A stretch of 64,000 nucleotides of DNA from Acidimicrobiia bacterium (GCA_022820925.1 JAJEEO010000014.1:186001-250000); one strand, 5' to 3'; positions 7,488 through 16,577 are shown, numbered from the stretch's first letter. Numbers and translations: made by a program. Notes: generated by a model from the letters alone, not told the origin.

Positions 7488-10361
7488 CTGATCGACACGA
7501 ACGGCGACGATGTCCCCGATTCGCGTGAGTTCGCCGGCTCTCACCGCTACAACACCGCTGTAGCGCTTGCGCAGCAGTTTGCTGATGACGAAGGCTCGAT
7601 CTCGACGGTGATCATCGCCTCTGGCGAGACCGAGGTCGATGCTGTTACGGCATCGGGCCTCGCAGGCAACTTGAACGCGCCTGTGCTGCTGACACGCTCG
7701 AACCAGTTGCCCCACAACGTGGCCCGGTTCATCGACGAGCAGAACGTCACCAATGTCGTGGTAGTGGGCGGCACCGCAGCGGTGCCCGACTCGATCGTGA
7801 CCGCGATCGAGAGCCTCGGTTCGCGTCCCAGCGTGGAGCGGATCGCAGGCGACGACCGTTATGCCACTGCTGCTGCGATCGGTGATCGCCTCGGCGGCCC
7901 GAACCCGACCTGGTGCGGCTCTGCACAGACCGCGGCGATTGTGGTCAACGGGGGCGATGACGGCCGTGCTGACGCGGTCATCTCCGGCCCACTGGCATTC
8001 CGTCTCGGCTTGCCGGTGCTGCTGACCGCTGCTGACGAGGTGCCCGAGGCGACCGCGTCGTTCCTGACCGACAATCGGGTCGAGCGTGTCGTCGTGGTCG
8101 GCGGCATGACCTCGGTCTCGGCCGGTGTGGTCAACACGCTGGTCGAAGACGTTGGCGTGGTGAATGTGCAGCGCATCTCGGGTGGCTCTGCCGCTGCGAC
8201 CTCAGTGATGGTCGCCAAGGAGATGCTCGGCAACTGCGCTGACGTCCTGTCCACTAACCCCGACTTGGTTGCCCTGGTGAACCGCGACGCCACAGCGGAC
8301 GGAATCGCTGCGGCACCGGTGCTGGGCCGAGGCCTTGGCGATGGCCGTGCCGTGCCGATCCTCTTGGTCGACGATGAGCTGCCTGCTGCAGTCAGTGATT
8401 ACCTCGCGTCCACCGCTGAGGTGCGCAGGGGCCAGAAGACTCACCAGCGCATCGTTGCGATCGGCGGCACCGCTGTGGTCAGCGCTTCGGTGATGGCAGA
8501 CGCCGTTGCCGCTGCTCAGACCTCGAGCGCGCTGACTGCCACCATCAAGCCGGTCAAGTACACGAGGGCCACCCTGGCGGAGGCGAAGGCAAACACGACG
8601 GATAAGCCTGATCCTTGTCCTAATGCCGTCACCCAACGCAAGGCCGTGGGTGACTACACGTGCCAGTTCAAGGTCACCTTCAGCGATGACGTCAAGCTGC
8701 CCCCGTCAACGAATGTCAGAGCAGGCACCGTTACTGCTGCGCAGGCTTTGGGTACGGCGTACGACCCGAAGCTGTACCGGCTCAACGGCCGCCGCATCGA
8801 AGCCGCAAGTGCCACGACACAAGCAGCCGATGAGCCCGTTGCATTGAATGACTTGGTGTTCACCGCTGACCGTACGGTGACCTTGACGCTGAGCCATCAC
8901 CTCGAGGCAGGCGACACGATCACCGTGGACAATTCGGCCAATGAGGCGAGCAGGGACTCCGACATCAACAGGCTCGGCGACAACAGCGACCGGCGCAAGC
9001 TTGAGCCGGCGTCGCTGACGCTCGCGGCGCTGTCGCTGCCGACAGACCGCACTGCGCCTGTCGTCGAGATCATCGCTGTCGCAGGCGAGGCCACGTTCGA
9101 CGTCGTCATCACCGAGCCGAACCGGCTCCCGAATGGCAATGACCTGGATTCAACCAACAACTCGGTAGTGAGAGGGGTCCTCAGCGTCGACGGTTCGACC
9201 ATCCCCGCGAATGTGGCGAATACGCAGGCACGCACCCTTCGAGAAGTGGCCGTCTCGCGGACAGTGAGCCAGCCGACAACTGCCGGACGCAGCACCACTG
9301 GAAGTCTCAGGATCCGTTACGACGTGACCGTGACAACGACTGCAGCTCCGGGTGCTCCCACTGGCTACAGCGCGGCAACTTCGACGACGCTGCGTGCTGG
9401 GGATGTCATCATCGTGGACCGCAACGCGGTGCGCGACAGGGGCGGCCTTGGCAATGCGCTGGTCCGCTACACCGTGCCGGCGACGAAGACCAACACGGTG
9501 CCGCCGGCTGATGCAAGGGGCACCGGTCACGTCGAGGTGGAGAGTGTGTCCATCGGCGACTATGTCCCCTCTCAGCAGGCGACTGCAATCTTCGGTGCAT
9601 CCGGTGCGGAGTTGAAGGTGTCGGCGAAAGCGACGGGTGTCGCTGCCGGCGCGGCCGGCAATGGCTGGCGAATCTTCGGCTACGACGACCGCGCCACGGC
9701 CACGCTGGACACCATTGCGTTCGACATCGACGTCGCTGTCGACATCGCCAACCAGCGCATCAGCTACACGATTTCCGACGTGGTGCCCGCGAGGCCACAT
9801 CGCGAAGCGCGGATCAGTGACCTCGCCGCAGCGCTCGTGAGCGACAGCGACTTCGACGCCAACTTCAGTGTGAGCTACAGCGCCGCTGCTCAGACGAAGC
9901 TGACGGCGCTCGGTGCGACCGGTCCCGCCGGTGTCGGCTTTGGTGACACCACCGGAGAAATGATCGGCAGGACCGACGTTGGCGTCGTCGTCAAGTTCAA
10001 CGCTGCAATCGCTTCGCTGTCAGGCAGCACGGCCGGCGATGACCTTCTGTTCGACATCGCCCCGTCATTCCCGGGTGCTCCAGGAGTGGCTGCGGCGGCG
10101 GGCACGGCAGATACCAAGACGGTGACTGTTGTGTATCCGGACCGTCAGGTGCATATCACTTACACGTCGGACAGCATGGCGCAGCTGCCGAGGCGAGCCG
10201 GGTTCCGTGTCATCGAGGCTGATGTTGCGTTCGGCTACGACGGCGCGGGTGCCGCCCACACGGGCGCTGGCGAGGGCAACCTGCGGGAGATCCTGCACAA
10301 CCTTCGCCCAGACAGCCGCATCAACCCGGTGCCGGTGCCAGCCCCCGCGGCAGTGAACTAA
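7488..10361 (+). pseudogene. promoterless CWB2 surface-protein cassette (silent copy B)
   Basis: An intact frame of 957 codons homologous to the complete CWB2 gene from its residue ~43 onward. It starts at CTG ATC GAC ACG AAC GGC and has no ATG, GTG or TTG, no signal peptide and no ribosome binding site before the stop at 7455-7457; the first in-frame GTG is 7608, inside repeat 1. The three CWB2 repeats (to about residue 350 from the border) are very close to those of the other copies. The C-terminal two-thirds diverge and carry unique insertions. It ends with the shared 3' module. The long intact frame argues against simple decay. I read it as a donor or silent cassette; an alternative is a recently truncated duplicate or an internally initiated cytoplasmic product. 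Confidence 0.8.
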
Positions 10362-10470
10362 GGGATTGATCCCACGATCAGGCACATCCGCCTGATCAAC
10401 GGCTGAGCCGGCCGCAAGGCTGGCAAGACCAAGAAGGACCCCGGGGCTCCGGCCCCGGGGTCCTTCGCGT
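10362..10470 (+). terminator. 3' module with terminator, copy 2
   Basis: Same block as after the expression-type gene: GGGATTGATCCC, TGATCAGGC/GCCTGATCA-type stem, GCCGGCC/GGCTGGC, then a perfect palindromic hairpin at 10434-10465. The homology ends after the hairpin's TTCGCGTC. The remaining 135 bases before the HepT gene show nothing recognisable. Confidence 0.85.
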
Positions 10471-10604
10471 CCTCGGCCACAACGAGCTGCCTTGGCGGGC
10501 CTTGGCTCTTGCCCGATGGAGCGACCGTGACACCGAGCTGTTCGTCTGCTCGCGATGACCTGGGCGCCGGAGGGCGCGAGGCGTAAGCGCCCGCCGGTAT
10601 TCAG

Positions 10605-10946
10605 TCAGGTGGGAGGCAGCTGCGAGTCGCCAGTGAGGGCCTCGATGAGCTGCGGGATGTCGTGGCTCATGGCCTCCCACAGCAGCTCGTAGTCAACCTT
10701 GTGGTACTCGTGCACGACGAAGTTTCGAAACGCCCGCATCGCCGCCCAAGGGATGTCCGGACGGGAGGACTTGGCTTCGTCAGACAGCTTGCCGGCGGCT
10801 TCTCCGATGATGAGCAGCATCCGCTCCGCGGCTGCGCTGCGCACCCAGTCACTGTCGAAGGCCTCCCGCCCGGCCGCGGTGATCTCGCTCAGCCGTCGCG
10901 CTGCGTGAAGAATGTCGTTGAGGCGCTCGTCGTCGCTGCGGCTCAT
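10605..10946 (-). CDS. HepT-like HEPN toxin (DUF86)
   Basis: A 113-residue all-helical protein of the HepT/DUF86 family, toxins of type VII (HEPN/MNT) toxin-antitoxin systems. The catalytic RX4HxY motif is intact as RNFVVHEY at about residues 74-81. Family members act as RNases (some on tRNA) until the partner adenylylates the Tyr. The ATG at 10946 overlaps the stop of the upstream nucleotidyltransferase gene by four bases, the usual antitoxin-first order. The length fits the family. Function is inferred from family and context. Confidence 0.88.
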   Translation of the reverse strand: MSRSDDERLNDILHAARRLSEITAAGREAFDSDWVRSAAAERMLLIIGEAAGKLSDEAKSSRPDIPWAAMRAFRNFVVHEYHKVDYELLWEAMSHDIPQLIEALTGDSQLPPT

Positions 10947-11233
10947 ATCGGGATGGCGTCGTCGAGCATCGACGTATAGGGCGGTTCCAGCATGCGGGCC
11001 GATGCGATGTCGACGGTGCAGCCGAGCAGTTCCTCAAGCTCGACGAGCAAGCCGGACGCATCGAACAGGCTCGCGCCCGGAGCCCATTCGCATACGAAAT
11101 CGACGTCGCTGTCGGCACTGTCGATGCCTCGTGCTGCCGACCCGGCAAGCGCGATGGATGAGGCCTTTCGGCGAGCCGCCGCGGCGCGGATGGCTTCGCG
11201 ATGGCGTCCCAAGATGTCGTCGCGCCGTGACAC
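10943..11233 (-). CDS. MntA-like nucleotidyltransferase antitoxin
   Basis: A 96-residue minimal nucleotidyltransferase with GSAARGIDSADSDVDFV, the GSxxRG...SDxD signature that binds NTP and metal. MntA proteins neutralise HepT by AMPylating its active-site Tyr. GTG 11233 is preferred because minimal MNTs usually begin shortly before the helix leading to the GS motif; an ATG at 11266 would add 11 residues. It overlaps hepT by four bases. A second, broken MNT tail lies on the opposite strand at 11385-11494. Confidence 0.82.
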   Translation of the reverse strand: MSRRDDILGRHREAIRAAAARRKASSIALAGSAARGIDSADSDVDFVCEWAPGASLFDASGLLVELEELLGCTVDIASARMLEPPYTSMLDDAIPI

Positions 11234-11384
11234 ACCACCACAGTAGCGACGCTCAGAATCCGACACTGCGCCGATGGTCGCTTCGCTGGCCAGCCATCTG
11301 ACAGTTTGCGGAGGATTTGTCTGACACTTTGGGGAATCAGAGTGTCGCTGACTGCGGTTGGGACGTGAAGGCCGGCGTCAGTCG

Positions 11385-11494
11385 AACAGGCGCTCTGCGA
11401 GCTGGTCGTATTCGGCGCCGAGGTCGACGTTGTGCCGCGTTCATGCCTGCGAGACCGCTACCGCACGATGCTCGCCGACGCGATCCCGCTGTGA
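11385..11494 (+). pseudogene. C-terminal fragment of a minimal nucleotidyltransferase
   Basis: One frame reads ALCELVVFGAEVDVVPRSCL then RDRYRTMLADAIPL before TGA 11492-11494. This matches the end of the adjacent MntA (ELEELLGCTVDI ... YTSMLDDAIPI), including the characteristic DAIP tail. The N-terminal GS...DxD part is absent and no start codon is available. It is a relic of another HEPN/MNT-type locus, now wedged between the intact HepT/MntA pair and the DUF4143 ATPase gene. Confidence 0.6.
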
Positions 11495-11512
11495 GCCGCA
11501 GCGACGTCGGGG

Positions 11513-12835
11513 TCAAGGGCCCAGCGAGGTGATCGGCGTCACGCACACGCCGTCGGGGCGACGGTAGGCCGCGCCCCGGGCAGTGACGACCACGAGCGCA
11601 GCGAGGTCAGCGCGGCGCTCAGCGCTGACCTTGTCGCGCAGGCGAAGCAGGCTTGTGGCCGCCGCATCGACGCTGTCGGGACGGTGACTGAGCTTGACTT
11701 CGGCCGCGAGCCAAGCGCCGTCGTCTCGGGAGACGACAGCGTCGGCTTCGAGGTTGTCGCTGTCTCTGTAGTGATACACCGATGCCTGCTGAACGGCGCC
11801 GTAGATGCGCAGGTCGCGGATCACGAGCGATTCGAACAGGAACCCGAGCGTCTTGGTGTCGCCCAGCAGCCGGTCCGGGGACGCTCCGAGCGCTGCTGCA
11901 GCAAGCGACGGGTCGACGAAGTGGCGTTTGGGCGACTTGCGCAGCACGGCGCGTGATCGCAGATGCGCGGGCCACGCCGGCTGGTCTTCCAGCAAGAAGA
12001 TCCGCCGTAGTGCTTCCAAGCACGCCGTCGCGGTCGGCCGTGCTATGAGATTCTCGTCGCCGTCGGGGTCCATGTCGCCGAGCAGTCTCGAGGTGCGCGC
12101 CTCGGTGGCCACGTTGCGGGCCACAGAACGCGTCAGTGCGAGCATCGTTTCGCGGCGGTGCCGGACACCGGAGGCCTCGGGCACGTCCACCAGGACCGAC
12201 TCGGTGAGGTGGTCGCGCACCGACCGGCGAGCCCGGCCCTCGTCGACCCCGAGGTTCGCGGGCCAGCCGCCGACGCAGATGAACGATGCGATGTCGCGCA
12301 GCCCGATGTCCTCGTTGGGCAGGCACGACGTCATGTCGCCCTCGAACAGCTGCCGGAGCGACACGGCACCGTCAGATGCGCCGCTCTCAAACAGCGACAT
12401 CGGGCGCAGCCTCACACGGGCGATGCGGCCCGTGCCCGTGTGGCGGGTGATGTCCTCGCGAGGCGAAGCGGAGCCCGTCAATATGAACTGCCCCGGTTCG
12501 GGCCGCTCGTCGCACTCGCGCCGGATCCGATTCCACAAGTGAGGCGAGTTCTGCCACTCGTCGACCAATCGGGGCCTGTCCCCGGCCAGCGCTGCGCCCG
12601 GATCGGCTTGGGCAAGCAGCAGCGCGTCTTCGTCGTCTAGGCGAAGGATGCTGCGTGCGAACCGCAGCGCTGCCCATGTCTTGCCGCACCAGCGAACGCC
12701 TTCGATCAACACCGCGCCGCGCCGCGCCAGTGCATCGTCGATCTCGATCTCGCACACACGAGATCGGTACTCGGGGTATGGGTGCTGCCCTGGCTTGCTC
12801 ACAGAACGCTGCCTCTCGCGTCGAGTGCTGGCCAC
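11513..12835 (-). CDS. AAA ATPase with DUF4143 (AAA_14 family)
   Basis: A 440-residue ATPase. The Walker A box is GVRWCGKTW at about residues 46-54, and the Walker B region is LVDEWQN at about 90. A sensor-like ILTGSASP follows at about 118. The C-terminal half has the DUF4143 pattern, including LGFLFESLVIRDL and a PD-(D/E)XK-like core (YHYRDSDNLEADAVV ... WLAAEVK). Such proteins are common in accessory regions; the cellular role is unknown. A second, only distantly similar member lies at 29206-30486. The gap to the integrase on its 5' side is long and AT-rich. Confidence 0.8.
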   Translation of the reverse strand: MASTRRERQRSVSKPGQHPYPEYRSRVCEIEIDDALARRGAVLIEGVRWCGKTWAALRFARSILRLDDEDALLLAQADPGAALAGDRPRLVDEWQNSPHLWNRIRRECDERPEPGQFILTGSASPREDITRHTGTGRIARVRLRPMSLFESGASDGAVSLRQLFEGDMTSCLPNEDIGLRDIASFICVGGWPANLGVDEGRARRSVRDHLTESVLVDVPEASGVRHRRETMLALTRSVARNVATEARTSRLLGDMDPDGDENLIARPTATACLEALRRIFLLEDQPAWPAHLRSRAVLRKSPKRHFVDPSLAAAALGASPDRLLGDTKTLGFLFESLVIRDLRIYGAVQQASVYHYRDSDNLEADAVVSRDDGAWLAAEVKLSHRPDSVDAAATSLLRLRDKVSAERRADLAALVVVTARGAAYRRPDGVCVTPITSLGP

Positions 12836-13352
12836 TTCGCTCGTCCGTCATATAGCAGTTTGAGGAACTTTTATCTTACATTTTAGTGATCAAAAACATG
12901 ACCAACTGGGGCAAAATTCGGCAGTTGGCAGACCGACGCGGTCGGGCTTGCGGGTCATCGAAGCTGCGCTCGCATACAACTATGGCGACGCCATGCCTGA
13001 CGATGACAGCCGTCAGGACAAGCTAACGGTTCCCTGCCAAGCGAGTCGCCGTGGCAGTTGTGTGCACAGCGTGCAATTATTGCTGAGTCTGTTATCCGAA
13101 ACACCCGCTCGAAGGGACCAAGAACCTTCGTGTTACAACGGCACCTGAGTGGCCAGCTTTGCCCGCCGAATCCCGAGCGGCCAGTTGCGTGAACACTTGC
13201 CTATTTGGGCCAGTTTTGTAGCTTTGACCTGCATATTTGCTGTCGAACATGGCTTCATTCGACGGTTCGCAGCCGGATATCCAGCGTCATTCTGGCTGCC
13301 CCGCCGCGCCTAGGGTGATTGTACGTAAGAAAGACGTAATCAGCAGTCGGTC
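12836..13352. other. AT-richer non-coding region upstream of the integrase
   Basis: About 515 bp without a convincing gene; a 66-codon frame at 12948-13148 has no supporting features. The base composition is more AT-rich than the flanks. The paired ACGTAA motif sits at its right end. CTGGGGCAAAATTCGG at about 12906-12921 recurs with one base missing on the minus strand at about 19849-19863, next to the third ACGTAA pair. The region could hold the attachment or arm-type binding sites of the recombinase, which I could not delimit. Confidence 0.4.
13321..13345 (+). other. paired ACGTAA motif, copy 2 (upstream of the integrase)
   Basis: ACGTAA at 13323-13328 and 13334-13339, eleven bases apart, followed by TCAGCAG and the integrase ATG at 13353. 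By position it could be an autoregulatory operator, a promoter element or a recombinase-binding site. The same pair near two silent CWB2 cassettes favours recombinase binding. Confidence 0.55.
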
Positions 13353-14522
13353 ATGCCAAATCACCTGCCTCTGACCGCGCATTTCGTGAAGTCATGCGCG
13401 ACGCCCGGCCGGTACGGGGACGGCCGCGGCAGCAAGGGGCTGCGCCTAGTGGTCAGCGCCAGCAATGTGGCCCCCAGCGGCGTTACGAAGTCATGGGTCG
13501 CGGAGGTGAGGGGAGCCGACGGGCGACGGGTGGCCCGTGGGCTCGGCAGCTATCCGGCCGTCTCGCTGTCGGGGGCCCGCAAGCTCGCCGCCGAGAACTA
13601 TGTGGCCATCAAGTCCGCGGCAACCGTCAGCCGGGCACGGTCGAACGCGGCAGTTCCCACGCTCGAACGGGCACTCGACGCGGTCATTCCGCTCCGCAAG
13701 ATGAAAACCGAGACCGTGCGCGACTGGCAGTCGTCGCTCGAGCGTCATGCGGGCACCCTGATGGGCCTGGATGTGGGCGTCATCACATCGGCGCACATCA
13801 TGGGCGTGCTCGAGCCGATCTGGCAGACCAAGCCCGCGCTCGGCCGCAAAGTCCTGCAGCGGCTGGCCGTGCTGATGGACTGGGCGAAGGCGAACAACCT
13901 GCGGGCCGACAACCCGTGCGATGCCGTGCGGGCCGCCCTGCCCAAGAACGACCACCAGGCGTCGCACCACCGGGCGCTCGCCTGGGTCGAGATGCCGGCG
14001 GCGCTGCGGCTGGCGCAGGCCTACCGCCGGCCGATGGCGGTGCGGCTGTTCGAGTTCGTGGTGGCCACGGCGGTGCGGATCAGCGAGGCCCGGGCAGTCA
14101 CCTGGCCCGAGATCGACTTCGACACCCAGGTGTGGACGGTGCCCGGCGAGCGCATGAAAGCCGGCCGCGAGCACCGTGTGCCGCTGTCGAGCTACGCGCT
14201 GAGGGTGCTCGAGCGCGCCCGCCGGCTTGCCCGCAGCGAGAACATCACCTCGGACTACGTGTTCCCCACCGGGTCGGGCACGCCGCTGCACCGCAACGTG
14301 CCGATCAAGATGTTCGACGAGCTCGGCATCGACACCACCACCCACGGGCTGCGCTCGACATTCTCCGACTGGGCCATCGAGGCGGGCTATGACTCGATGA
14401 CGGTGCACCGGGCCACCGCCCACGAGGATCGCAATGCGGTGCGCGCCGCCTATCAGCGCACCGACCGGCTGGAGGAGCGCCGGGCGATGATGCAGGCCTG
14501 GGGCGAGTTCCTCGCCGGCTAG
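13353..14522 (+). CDS. tyrosine recombinase / phage-type integrase
   Basis: A 389-residue site-specific recombinase of the P4-integrase type. The N-terminal arm-binding region (about 1-95, DUF4102-like, with GSKGLRLVV and LGSYPAVSLSGARK) is followed by a core-binding domain (about 100-195) and the catalytic domain. Active-site residues are visible: Arg in TAVRISEARAVTW, the THGLRSTFSDWA box (HxxR), a downstream His in HRATAHED and the nucleophile Tyr in AAYQRTD. All appear intact. It lies between two oppositely oriented promoterless CWB2 cassettes, which suggests it may act on them, although it could equally be the integrase of an inserted island. No excisionase gene is evident. Confidence 0.9.
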   Translation: MPNHLPLTAHFVKSCATPGRYGDGRGSKGLRLVVSASNVAPSGVTKSWVAEVRGADGRRVARGLGSYPAVSLSGARKLAAENYVAIKSAATVSRARSNAAVPTLERALDAVIPLRKMKTETVRDWQSSLERHAGTLMGLDVGVITSAHIMGVLEPIWQTKPALGRKVLQRLAVLMDWAKANNLRADNPCDAVRAALPKNDHQASHHRALAWVEMPAALRLAQAYRRPMAVRLFEFVVATAVRISEARAVTWPEIDFDTQVWTVPGERMKAGREHRVPLSSYALRVLERARRLARSENITSDYVFPTGSGTPLHRNVPIKMFDELGIDTTTHGLRSTFSDWAIEAGYDSMTVHRATAHEDRNAVRAAYQRTDRLEERRAMMQAWGEFLAG

Positions 14523-14535
14523 CCCGCTGCAGCGG

Positions 14536-15078
14536 CTAGGGGCTTGGGGCTGAGTTTGCGATCGCGGCTTCGAGCCGGGCGAGACGGTCGGTGTGATCCA
14601 GCAGCGTCTCGTTGATGCTGCGGAACCCTGCCTGCATCTCGGCGCGCAGCATGCCGATCTCGCTCTGCAGCTCGGCGCGGAGCGTGCCGCTCTCGGCGCG
14701 GAGCGTGCTGCTCTCGGCGCGGATCTCAGAACGCAGTTCGGTGCGCAGCGTGTCCATCTCGGCCCTGAGTTCGGCGCCTTGGTTGTCGATGCGCGAGCCG
14801 AGGCGGTCGATGCTGTCGTTGAGCGCTCCGAACTGCCACACCAACAGCGCAAACATGCCCCCCAGCAACGCAGCGATCAGTCCTCCCATCACACCGATCA
14901 CTGCGTTGGGTGACAGCGTCCTGCGCTCGGTGCGCTCGGGGGCAAACGGCTCGACCTGAGCTGCGCCAGCCGGCGGCACCGAGGCCTGCAGCTCGGGTGC
15001 TGCCGATTCGGCTGTCACGGCGGGGGTGGTGTCGCCCGGTGCGGTCATTTCGGCGGTCGTCTCGGTCGATGTGGACAT
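14536..15078 (-). CDS. single-pass membrane protein with long coiled coil
   Basis: A 180-residue protein. The N-terminus is Thr/Ala/Pro-rich and disordered (1-60), followed by one transmembrane helix (about 62-86, AVIGVMGGLIAALLGGMFAL) and a 90-residue coiled coil of LRAE/LRTEL heptads. At the DNA level the coil contains a tandem 21-base unit around 14677-14720, one heptad long. ATG 15078 lies inside the shared leader repeat, and the first ~13 residues (MSTSTETTAEMTA) resemble the start of the ParA-like protein because the repeat extends into both genes. Its role is unknown; a similar but unrelated-looking coiled-coil membrane protein lies at 28481-28783. Confidence 0.75.
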   Translation of the reverse strand: MSTSTETTAEMTAPGDTTPAVTAESAAPELQASVPPAGAAQVEPFAPERTERRTLSPNAVIGVMGGLIAALLGGMFALLVWQFGALNDSIDRLGSRIDNQGAELRAEMDTLRTELRSEIRAESSTLRAESGTLRAELQSEIGMLRAEMQAGFRSINETLLDHTDRLARLEAAIANSAPSP

Positions 15079-15205
15079 CGGGCCTCGCTGGGTCTCGCGG
15101 CGCTGGATAGCGCACGTGTGGTTCTTGTTTGACCGCCGCATAAGCCGGGCAGCGAGGCACACACACCGTAACCCGCTCCGCACCAGAACCTGCAACGAAT
15201 TAATG
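15042..15205 (-). repeat. leader repeat, copy B (upstream of coiled-coil membrane gene)
   Basis: Colinear with copy A over about 164 bp, from CATTAAT at 15205 into codon ~12 of the downstream gene. The two conserved stem-loops are at 15134-15154 and 15100-15113. Most differences from copy A in the leader would change amino acids if it were translated, which argues that it is not coding. The conserved block between 15079 and ~15180 is the best-kept part. Confidence 0.8.
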
Positions 15206-15335
15206 CCAATCGCCGATACACCGCATGCGGCCCGGCCGCCGGTGTCGTCGGCAACGTCCCGTTCGGATCGAGGACAGCGACTCGCCTGCCCAGTCGCCGT
15301 GCAGGGCCGGCGGAGCCCGTCACGGCACGAGACGT

Positions 15336-15366
15336 GAAGAACCCCGGGGTCCTGCTTGGTCGTGGC
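15336..15366 (+). repeat. partial copy of the CWB2 terminator arm
   Basis: AACCCCGGGGTCCTGCTTGG followed by TCGTGG resembles the right arm and tail of the CWB2 3' module (CCCCGGGGTCCTTCTTGG then TCTTGC). The left arm is missing. It may be a relic of a further lost cassette end. It lies in the ~390 bp gap between the coiled-coil gene and the nucleotidyltransferase gene, which otherwise holds only the leader repeat. Confidence 0.35.
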
Positions 15367-15469
15367 GGGCTCGGGGATCTCAGACGATGGCGACGGCGAC
15401 ATAGGCGAGCGAACTGCGACGCCGAGCACAACCTCGTGCTTCCGTAGATCGAGATATGCTTCTCATTCA

Positions 15470-16090
15470 ATGGAAACAAGATCCGCGCCGAGCCTGCTCC
15501 CCATCCTGCGGTCACGCCAGCAAGGCCAGATCCTCACGTTCCTGCTGTGCGACTCCGACCGGGAGGTCAGCGTCAGCGAGCTGGCGCAGCGCACCGCAGT
15601 CCCGCTCGCGTCGGTCCACCGAGAAGTGGAGCGCGCCGAGGCCGCAGGCATCACCCTCAGCCGCCGGGTGGGCAATACCAGGCTCATCCGCGCGAACACC
15701 GACAGCCCCTACTACGACAGCCTGTCGGACCTGCTGGTCAAAGCGTTCGGGCCGCCGGCGGTGCTCGCAGACGCCCTCGACGGCGTCGGCGGCATCGAGT
15801 CTGCCTATGTGTACGGCTCCTGGGCAGCGCGCCTGCACGGCGTCGCGGGCGCACGCCCGGTCGGCGACATCGACGTGCTGGTGCTCGGCGAACCCGACCG
15901 CGACGAGCTCTACGCAGCGCTCAGCGGCGTCGAGGACCGACTGGGACGCCCGACCAACGTCACCATCCGAGACACCGACTGGCTCGACAGCGGATCGAGC
16001 ACGTTCCACGCAACCCTCACCCAACGCCCCATGGTCCCCATCGACATCAAGAGCCCGCCCGGTAAGCACCCAGGCTCACAGCATCCGTGA
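15470..16090 (+). CDS. winged-helix DNA-binding protein fused to a nucleotidyltransferase domain
   Basis: A 206-residue two-domain protein. Residues ~10-75 form an ArsR-like winged helix (VSVSELAQRTAVPLASVHRE, then VGNTRLIRAN). Residues ~100-190 are a Pol-beta-type nucleotidyltransferase with YGSWAARLHG and GDIDVLVLG, the GS and DxD motifs. The fusion suggests an antitoxin that both represses its promoter and modifies its toxin. ATG 15470 follows a TATGCT at 15454-15459 by ten bases, so the transcript may be nearly leaderless. Its 3' end overlaps by 44 bases the end of an oppositely oriented HEPN gene, an unusual tail-to-tail layout for such a pair. Confidence 0.8.
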   Translation: METRSAPSLLPILRSRQQGQILTFLLCDSDREVSVSELAQRTAVPLASVHREVERAEAAGITLSRRVGNTRLIRANTDSPYYDSLSDLLVKAFGPPAVLADALDGVGGIESAYVYGSWAARLHGVAGARPVGDIDVLVLGEPDRDELYAALSGVEDRLGRPTNVTIRDTDWLDSGSSTFHATLTQRPMVPIDIKSPPGKHPGSQHP

Positions 16091-16577
16091 GGCGCCGCAC
16101 GCCCGACACAGCCTCGCCGGCGACGCCTGCCGCCCACCGCCCATCGCCTTCGTGGAATTCGGGCGCCTCGTGATCGGGGTACTGCGCGGCGTTTCGCATC
16201 TGACGGAATCGTTCGAACGTCGGCTTGGCGAACGCCGCTATCTCGCTGCCGAACTGGTGGGAGATCGCATCCTCGACCGTGCGGTGAGAGCCATCTCCCC
16301 CCGCAGCGCGCAGGCCCTGACGCGCAAGCAAGGACTCTGCGGCCATTCGATATGCGTCATAGGCAAGCGAAAAGGCTGAGCCGGAGTCGGACTCCACGAG
16401 ACTGCGCGCTGAACCCAACCGCCGAGAAGCATCCCGAATCAAGCGGTCAGCATCCTGTGTTCGGCTGCTCCCGGCCACATGTTCCAACCGCCCCCTGCTG
16501 ATCAGCAAATCGACAGCTGACCGCCCAGTCGGCCAAGCACCCGCATCAGGACCATTGTCGGAATGGTTGGGCGTCAT
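16047..16577 (-). CDS. HEPN-domain protein, likely partner of the wHTH-nucleotidyltransferase
   Basis: A 176-residue helical protein. Residues ~50-165 resemble a HEPN domain: an N-terminal helix pair with AYDAYRMAAESLLARQGLR and a C-terminal RQMRNAAQYPD, which looks like a variant of the RX4-6H RNase motif with Tyr in place of His. It converges on the winged-helix nucleotidyltransferase gene and overlaps its end. The two are likely functional partners (toxin and antitoxin) despite opposite orientation. With the His absent, catalytic activity is uncertain. Confidence 0.65.
   Translation of the reverse strand: MTPNHSDNGPDAGAWPTGRSAVDLLISRGRLEHVAGSSRTQDADRLIRDASRRLGSARSLVESDSGSAFSLAYDAYRMAAESLLARQGLRAAGGDGSHRTVEDAISHQFGSEIAAFAKPTFERFRQMRNAAQYPDHEAPEFHEGDGRWAAGVAGEAVSGVRRLTDAVSLGAYRAGS

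Noticed and set aside
7608..10361. Silent copy B as a normal gene starting at GTG 7608
   Set aside because: This start cuts into the first CWB2 repeat and removes the conserved DTNGD region; homology runs back to 7488 without any start codon.
12948..13148. 66-codon open frame upstream of the integrase
   Set aside because: No ribosome binding site, no domain, mixed composition and a Cys/Ser-rich random look. Better explained as non-coding.
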